This document shows, piece by piece, positions 57,521-64,000 of a stretch of 64,000 bases of DNA. The notes below the pieces were generated by a model that had not been told where the DNA came from, did not search any database, and was given only the letters and a program-made list of their open reading frames with translations. The DNA lies in NCBI GenBank assembly GCA_037178855.1, contig JASJZC010000005.1, forward strand, positions 6,758,001 through 6,822,000, read 5' to 3'. Both the position numbers and the translations under genes were made by a program. The number at the start of each line of letters is the position of its first letter. Within the stretch, counting starts at the first letter, position 1. This DNA comes from Oscheius sp. JU75 (lineage: Eukaryota; Nematoda; Chromadorea; Rhabditida; Rhabditidae).

Positions 57521-58699
57521 ATGATTTCTCTGGTCCGATTTCCGTGTTATTGAGGAAATGAAAAGGAAGGCAGCGTCTTCCCTAGGTCCGAGTCTATAAA
57601 TGACATTTTTTGTCTCTGTAAACAGAAGTTCTCTGATTCTCCCTAGAGAATTGTGGCTTGTACTTTTCTCTCGAGATATAACGAAGCTGTTTTTTTTTAA
57701 TTTTTTAAATTTTATTCCTTACTATAAGATCTTTAACATTTTGATCAGAATGTCATAAGAACCTAAGTCCATGTCGAAAATGGCGACAATGGGTAACATA
57801 TCATGCCAGTCTCATCTCTGGCTCCATGTCATACACTCGCCCTTCAAGAATCGCGTTCATCAGCTTAAACTCTTAACTCTTGTTAGAAAATTGAATCAAT
57901 GTTCTTCCTATTCTCCTTGTTTGATCCTTTATTCGCACAAACTACAATTCGTGGAGGGTGGTTCCACGTACAATTTGAACTAGTAAATGAGTCACGAACT
58001 CGTATACAGAAGAAAACTAGCCAAATCAAGCAGTACACATTTTAATCTTATTTACCGAATCCTTCCCCTATTCTCCGATGTAAAGAAGATCTTGTGCGTC
58101 ATTCCAATTCTGTCTCACGAAAGCTTCTTTCATCGCCTCGATAGTCTCTTTTCGGATTTCAGTATTCGAATAATTGTTAGAGACTGGCTTGAAAATCATT
58201 AGATTTACGCCAGTTCACTTCTTGCGAGCCCGACACAGCTTTTTGCCTTTGTTTGCTCGGACCTGCAAATGATTCCTGGTTCTCCATCCCATAGCAGAAT
58301 TATACGGTAAAATTTTCGTTTTCCAATTGAAAGTTACTTTCTGGTTGCTGACAATTTGCTCTGGGAAAACTCAAGAGAACACGGATTCAGATGTTTCTTT
58401 GGAACACAGACATATTATCGTCTTTGTCTCTCTTTTGAAGATCTCTGGCTTTTTTCAACACAGTCAGATCACTTAAACAGTAGTATTCCAACACGGAACA
58501 GGGTTCCTGTTCTCAATACCCCTTCAGCAGTGTATACATCTATACAATTCCTCCTTCCCAGGATAACAGTGTTTTTCAGTGATCAGGTTGTTCACAAGAT
58601 TAGTCCCCTCCGCAACCTTACTCCTCACTCTGTTAGTTTGGTTTCTACTATCCGTCACAACGTAACATGACAATGACATTGATTATCTCCTTTCAGTAA
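57521..58699. other. Intergenic between receptor copies 3 and 4
   Basis: About 1.2 kb, A/T-rich (long T runs near 57690), with several short plus-strand frames lacking receptor blocks. TTTCAG stands 3 bases before the next ATG. Confidence 0.45.
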
Positions 58700-59819
58700 A
58701 TGTTCTTGGTCAATGGGATCGAACTCGCTCTCCACGCTTGCAGTCTACTTACAGCCATCGTCGTAGTCTCGAAAGTCATCCTCTACGACAAGATCAACTC
58801 TGTCGCCAAGTTGGTTTCTCTCATTCTATTGTTCAATAGAAATTTGAGAGTATGTGTCTCGATGATCTACTCGTCAGTCTTCCTCACCGACATTTCCTAC
58901 ATTTATGCAATATGCTTGAAGATGAATAAGGGACAGATTCTCGTTGCTTATTCGGATATCATCAGTCTCGAGCCGAGTCCTCTCCATGACGCCATATTTT
59001 GCCATGAGATGGGAACTTGGATCTATGTCTGGGGAGTCATCCTCACGGCCACCGAGCGTCTTCTGAATGGACATTGTAGTGTCAATCCTCGACTGTCCTA
59101 CGGTCTGGCGGTCGCTTCTCCATTCCTTGGAGCTCTGATTTTTTCGAGCTCCTACTTTTTCACATCACTGCTCATTAGTACCGAGTATCAACAGCACGCG
59201 GCATGCATCATTGCCATGTCACAAGTCTTCGGAATTTCGGTCTGGGAAATCTTTGAAGCTTGCAAGATTCGGGTTTTAGGCGCTTTGTTGGACTTTGGTC
59301 TTGAACCAGAAAAACTACAAGAAGGGAATTGGAAGACAGAGTCTGGAGACCAGATACCAGGTATGAAATGAGACTGTTTGGTAACAGTGAAGGGTTTAGT
59401 CGGCCTACGAGTACAAGTTCAACCGTTCTCTTCTCAAATCTCTCATCGGAGAGGTTCTTTTCCGAGCACTGGCATTCTCTTTCGTCGCTGTCATAACTGC
59501 CGGAGTTCATTCTGATCCAGAATTTGGATGGCTTGCTCTCACTTACCATTCTGTAAGAAATCTTTCCTTCATCCTATCCCTATTTCAGACCATATCAATT
59601 GGCAGCATCCTCTGTCCCTGGTTCATCGTTCTCCGACACGTCAAATTTAAACAGCTCATCTTTGGAATCGATACCAGAGGTAATCTGTCCCCAAAATGGT
59701 TCAAAGCGATTTCAGTAGCTGCTGTGAGTGATCTCAACGGCAACAGAATAGCCTTGCGAGAGACATCCGACGAGCACTTTGCCTCGTTGTATAAGGCCTG
59801 GAATGAGGCTAAAAAGTAA
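58700..59819 (+). CDS. Seven-helix receptor, Sra superfamily (sre-like), copy 4
   Basis: Start M-F-L-V-N-G-I-E-L-A-L-H-A-C-S-L-L-T-A-I-V-V-V-S-K. An unusually long open exon runs through V-C-V-S-M-I-Y-S-S-V-F-L-T-D-I-S-Y and H-E-M-G-T-W-I-Y-V-W-G-V-I-L-T-A-T-E-R-L-L-N-G to Q-V-F-G-I-S. At 59239 the frame must be spliced (GTCTGG...TTTTAG) to reach L-V-L-N-Q-K-N-Y-K-K-G-I-G and L-E-T-R-Y-Q; reading through breaks the family pattern. It ends A-V-S-D-L-N-G-N-R-I-A-L-R-E-T-S ... A-W-N-E-A-K-K. Near-identical block spacing to copy 3 suggests a recent duplication. Confidence 0.85.
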
Positions 59820-60557
59820 ATTGTTTTGGTTTGACAGGTTGTGAAAGGCTTATCTCTTTTTGGTCTGTCTTAACCTTCACTAGCAGAAATAGAACTATGT
59901 ATCAGCAGAATCTAACCCAGGATCTGTGACCATAGTGAAGCTCCCGTAGATATTGAAGAACGTAACTTATTTTGATCATTTCCTGTGTTCATTCATAAGA
60001 AATGTTGTCCGTTTTAAGATGTTACATCAAACGTGTTTCTATGTGAAACAACTCGTCACGTCTGAGAGCCGGATTAACCTTACAAGGCGAATTACTTCGC
60101 ATTCAAATGATTCCTATTTTATCTTTTGACGTGCAAAAATCTGCTAGCTTTTGGTTTAGAGCAACCGTTAAACTTCTTGCCTCTCTTCTATAAACAATTA
60201 CGGATGAGGGTGGAGGAAAATCAGCTTTTAGTCATGATCAAATCACACTACTTCCTCTCACACCTCCCATTTTCCTCTCAGATTACTCAGATTTCTGAGA
60301 AGAAAAATGAGACAAACCCAGATTGTATTACCCAGTATAACCCTTTTTCCAAGATCCCTTAAACGGTCGTGATTACTATAAGAATGTCTCCTTGATCCGC
60401 CCCGTATTTTCATCCAAACATACTACTTCCTCTCACACCTCCCATTGATCAAAACCTATTTGCAATCAGGACATCATTTCCTTCACCTGATACTCTTTGT
60501 CCGATTTCGGTCTCGCATGAAAAAGATTTCTAGCCAGATCAATTTGTTTCAGGTGGA
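59820..60557. other. Intergenic between receptor copies 4 and 5; short direct repeat
   Basis: The stretch TACTTCCTCTCACACCTCCC occurs twice, at about 60249 and 60423. No gene was seen. The next ATG is preceded by TTTCAG. Confidence 0.5.
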
Positions 60558-62294
60558 ATGCATTTTTTGCACAGTTCTGAGATGCTGCTCCATTGTGTGA
60601 GTATGCTGACAGCTACTGTCGTCACTCTGAAGATATTTCTCTACGACAAGTTGGGCATTGTCACCAAGTGTGTTTGAGTTCTGTTGTGACATCCGTTGAT
60701 GGTCCATTTTGGATATACGGACGCCATTTTTAGCTGCATCTGGTTCCAACTGCCCAAACGTTTCTGTGTGTGCGTGTATTTGTCTGTAAAGCACTATTTG
60801 CCAATTTCTCACAGATACTTAGTGACAGCAGTTAATGACCAAAGTTGTCAAGTCAAATCAAGTCAGTTTGGGAGATGCGTCTCTGGGAAAACTTTGCTTC
60901 TGTCCGACTGGAACATCATCTAACTGTCACGCGTCCCAACAGGGCATCAGCCATACTTGTGCAAAAATTACTGTAGTCTGTACAAAAATATAAAAGAACA
61001 TGTCAAAGTGTATAATAAAAGTTCCGAATAATTCAGAATCTGCATTTCCCTGATCTATACTTCTGCTTACGTGACGGACATCTCCTACTCCTACGCAGTC
61101 TATACTAAAATAATGAACAATCAGTTGCTGTTCATCGAGAGTCAGATTGTTACACAAGGTTAGTTCAGGTTATACTTTTAACTAATTGTTCAGAACTGAC
61201 ACCATTTCGGAAGAGCGTCTTCTGCCACGAGATCGGAACCTGGCTGTACGTTTGGGGGGTGATTCTGACAGCCTCCGAACGACTGATAAACGCAAAGTCT
61301 AATGTTGAACTGTCGTGCAACTCGAGAGTTATCATCCTGGCTCCACTTTTAGTCGTCCTGATAGGATTCTCTTCGTACAATTGTACAGCTATGCTCCTCA
61401 GCCGTAAGTCTTCTTCCCAATTTAGTCTCTGTTTTTTAGACGAGTACCAACAGCTAGCTGGGGCTATTATCATCGCCTCCCAGATCTGTGGAATAGCGGT
61501 AAAAATAGTCCTTCTCTAATCCTGCACTTGTTTTAGGCACTCCTTTATACCCTCTACCTGAACAAGAAATCTTACAGATCGGGAGTTGGACGAAGTCTGG
61601 AAGAGCGATATCGTGTAGGTTTCAGTCAAAACAGTGAGTCAGATTCACACAAACAGGAACGTTCGAAAGAGAGAGAGAGATCAGTTGGTGGGGTGAGAAC
61701 TAGTCTGACTTTTATTCCGGAAATTTTGAGAGGGATATCTATTTCTAAGAAAAGATAGAAGCTCAAACGAGGCGATACGAGTGAGAACTCTGTGCTGAGA
61801 CAATAGTGATGGTACATTCAAGGACTAGCTTTGCTGTTTTGACACTATCGGAGAAAAATAATTCAGAGTGCCTATGTGTACAAGTTCAACCGCTCGTTGC
61901 TCAAGTCTCTCCTCGGTGAAGTCACTTGTCGTCTCCTCGCCTTCTCCTGTATAATTGTTGTCACAACTGGTCGCGTCTACGAGGACCCTATATTTGGCTG
62001 GTTAACCTTCACCTATCACAATGTACCCGTACACAGGGAGCCTATAATACTAATCCTTTCCAGCTAATTCCAGTCGGCAGTATTGTTTTTCCTTGGTTCA
62101 TCGTCCTGCGTCACATGAAGATTGACTTATCCTGTAGGAGGAACAAGTCGAATGGTTGGTTCAAAAAAGTAGTGATTCAACGAATTTCAGCAGTTCAAGA
62201 CTTTATTGGAAACAACCTGATTATGACCGAGTCCACGGAACAGCATTTCAATTCGTTGAGAATCGCTTGGAATGCTACAAAACCTGGGACATAG
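60558..62294 (+). CDS. Seven-helix receptor, Sra superfamily (sre-like), copy 5
   Basis: Start M-H-F-L-H-S-S-E-M-L-L-H-C-V-S-M-L-T-A-T-V-V-T-L-K. Then I-C-I-S-L-I-Y-T-S-A-Y-V-T-D-I-S-Y-S-Y-A-V-Y, E-L-T-P-F-R-K-S-V-F-C-H-E-I-G-T-W-L-Y-V-W-G-V, L-Y-T-L-Y-L-N-K-K-S-Y, L-E-E-R-Y, Y-V-Y-K-F-N-R-S-L-L-K-S-L-L-G-E-V, and a C-terminus ending W-N-A-T-K-P-G-T. The first intron (about 60669-61035) is enlarged to about 370 bp by a copy of the dispersed repeat, and the L-E-E-R-Y intron (about 61617-61867) is also long. Most similar to copy 6. Confidence 0.85.
60720..60915 (+). repeat. Dispersed copy of the 18.2-19.5 kb repeat inside a receptor intron
   Basis: Contains AAGTCAGTTTGGGAGATGCG and CTTTGCTTCTGTC, matching the reverse complement of the tandem unit (AAGTCAGTTCGGGAGATACC, CGTTGCTTCTGTC), with a degenerate TGTGTGCGTGTATTTGTCTG in place of the microsatellite. 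It lies wholly in intron 1 of receptor copy 5. Confidence 0.7.
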
Positions 62295-63110
62295 CATACA
62301 AACTTGGAATAAAGTATTTTCCAAGATATCAGCTAGATGCCATTCTTAGAAAAAAAGGGTCTGATACATAGTCAATCATAAGCTTTTGAAAGTATTCAAA
62401 GAAAGAAGGAACATTAGTTGAGCTTTCTTGTGATTGTGCTGAACCGTTTCTTTTCTTCAAATCGAAGGTCCGGCACAAACCTTGTCTGTACTGCATCAAA
62501 GCCATACATAAGCGGAAAACATACTTTTCTGTTCATAGACTGCTTATTAGTTTTGTCAGAAGATTGGTTTCATTCTGGTAGTGGATGAAAATTGTAGTAG
62601 ATAATTGAGTTTCCGGTCCACAGAGTTGCTTATTGTATCTTGTTTCCTTTCAAGCAGTTTTCACTTTATCCTGGCAGTACGAGTAGCCCGTACTCTCGGT
62701 TATCCAACTTACCCTTGCTCTCTCTCTAGTTGAACATATGAGTACTCTAATGGTTCTGTTCCATGACAGACATCCGTCCAGTTTTTTAGACCCGTCGTCT
62801 CCTTCAGAAGAGCTCATAATTCCGAAGCTCAGACAATCAGTCCGTCTTGTCTCTGATTTTCTGCTGTTTAATCCCGCACATCACTTCCTTTTAACTTTCC
62901 TCTAATCCTTCTGGCGAAAATCCATACCTCAAAACTCAAACATATGTTTGATAAACATAACGCCGTTATTTGCTGATCCAATTTTAGATGTTTATATCCT
63001 GTTTGATCTTTAAAGACTCGTCGCATCAGACATCCTATTCGAAAATTGCATCTGCTTTCCGTTAAACCGTGAACGTTCAACGAAATCTCTTTCTTTCAGT
63101 GTAAGAAATC
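62295..63110. other. Intergenic between receptor copies 5 and 6
   Basis: About 816 bp, no receptor blocks and no supported frame. It ends with TTTCTTTCAG 11 bases before the next ATG. Confidence 0.5.
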
Positions 63111-64000
63111 ATGCTGCCTCTCCACGTTTTTGAGCTACTTCTGCACACAATGAGCATTGTTACCTCAACTATTGTGATCATAAAAATTCTCGTCTACGAC
63201 CGATTGGGAGTTGTTACAAAGTGTGTTTTTCACAATTTCATCACAAAAATAAATTCAGACTCTGCATCTGTCTGATATACTCATCTGCTTATATTACAGA
63301 CACCTCGTATTCTTACACTGTCTACTCGAAATCCGTTCACAATCAAATATTTTTTCACTACGAGCAGGTCGTGACTACTGGTGAGTTTCATTTCTTTTGC
63401 AAAAACAAAATATTCCAGAGATGACCCCATTTCGCAAAGCTACCTTCTTTCACGAGATCGGAACCTGGCTCTATGTCTATGGAGTCATTTTGACAGCGTG
63501 CGAGCGTCTTCTTAATGGACAGTTCAACCTAGAATTTGACTGTTCATCCAAGTTCATGATATCTCTGCCTGCAGTCATTGTCCTTATCGGATTCTCTTCC
63601 TACTATTGTACGGCGATGCTTTTGAGCGGCAAGTTCTGTGTAAACTTTTGAAAACATTTATTATTAGAAGAGTATCAACAACTGGCAGGTGGTATCATTA
63701 TCAGCTCACAGATCTTTGGAATTGTGGTAAGATAATTGTCTTCTTTGTTCACTCACCAATTATGCACATTTATCAACAAGTTTTTCCAGGCACTTCTGTA
63801 CACTCTTTACTTGAATCAGAACAGTTACAAGCAGGGTGTCGGAGACAGCTTGGAGAGGAGATATAGGGTTCGTTGTTGTTGATATCCAGTAGAACACCCA
63901 CTCTCAAACTTCTGATCGAAACGTGGTATCGGATGTAAATCTGGACACGCTCATCAATACATTGTAACTGTTACCAAGCAAATTATATTCCTGGTAGCAA
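63111..64000 (+). CDS. Seven-helix receptor, Sra superfamily (sre-like), copy 6, truncated by window end
   Basis: Start M-L-P-L-H-V-F-E-L-L-L-H-T-M-S-I-V-T-S-T-I-V-I-I-K. Then L-C-I-C-L-I-Y-S-S-A-Y-I-T-D-T-S-Y, E-M-T-P-F-R-K-A-T-F-F-H-E-I-G-T-W-L-Y-V-Y, T-A-C-E-R-L-L-N-G, E-Y-Q-Q-L-A-G-G-I-I-I, L-Y-T-L-Y-L-N-Q-N-S-Y and L-E-R-R-Y-R at about 63868. The window ends in what should be the next intron; the Y-K-F-N-R-S, P-W-F-I-V-L-R and A-V-x-D-L-N-G exons lie beyond. Confidence 0.8.

Noticed and set aside
57987-58202. Short plus frame between receptor copies 3 and 4
   Set aside because: No receptor block, signal peptide or splice junction.
1-64000. tRNA or rRNA genes
   Set aside because: I looked for B-box-like GGTTCGAATCC and rRNA core motifs and found none convincing; a covariance-model scan would be decisive.

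Overview
The window is nuclear DNA of a free-living-type nematode, probably a rhabditid or close relative. The evidence is: genes cut by many 38-45 bp introns; TTTCAG-like acceptors just upstream of most start codons, as expected for spliced-leader trans-splicing; and nematode gene families (WAGO-type Argonaute, ShKT proteins, clustered serpentine receptors, TWK channel, lbp-type fatty-acid-binding protein). No species can be named from the sequence alone.

Layout. 0-5.3 kb: two tandem paralogous four-helix membrane proteins and a candidate amidated-peptide precursor. 6.0-7.3 kb: two foldback elements flanking a broken Tc1/mariner transposase. 7.4-23 kb is the housekeeping core: a type I membrane protein, a V-ATPase pair (proteolipid vha-2/3-like then subunit C vha-11) arranged as an operon, an hnRNP F/H protein (sym-2-like), and a 9-kb smg-3/UPF2 gene. 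The introns of smg-3 hold an antisense peptide gene, a damaged intronless phospholipid-scramblase copy and a 510-bp hairpin-rich tandem repeat. 23-28 kb: an Ly6/three-finger GPI-type protein, a double-ShKT secreted protein and a small secreted peptide. 28.4-31.8 kb: a WAGO-type Argonaute with a degraded catalytic centre. 33.7-40.3 kb: a peptide precursor, an unknown helical protein, a second ShKT protein, an unusual double-BTB gene with Cys clusters, a third foldback element and a fatty-acid-binding protein. 40.6-44.4 kb: a tetraspan protein and two tandem srx-like receptors. 45.4-64 kb: six paralogous receptors of the Sra superfamily (sre-like), two on minus and four on plus, the last cut by the window end; they are interrupted by a two-pore potassium channel and a small secreted peptide gene.

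Functional themes are V-ATPase proton pumping, RNA surveillance and small-RNA silencing (UPF2, Argonaute, hnRNP F/H), and a sensory/secreted module: eight serpentine receptors plus several short signal-peptide precursors. Gene models were built by hand from open frames, GT/AG sites and phase agreement; exon ends are given where phase closed exactly. Family names rest on motif recognition, not on a database search.
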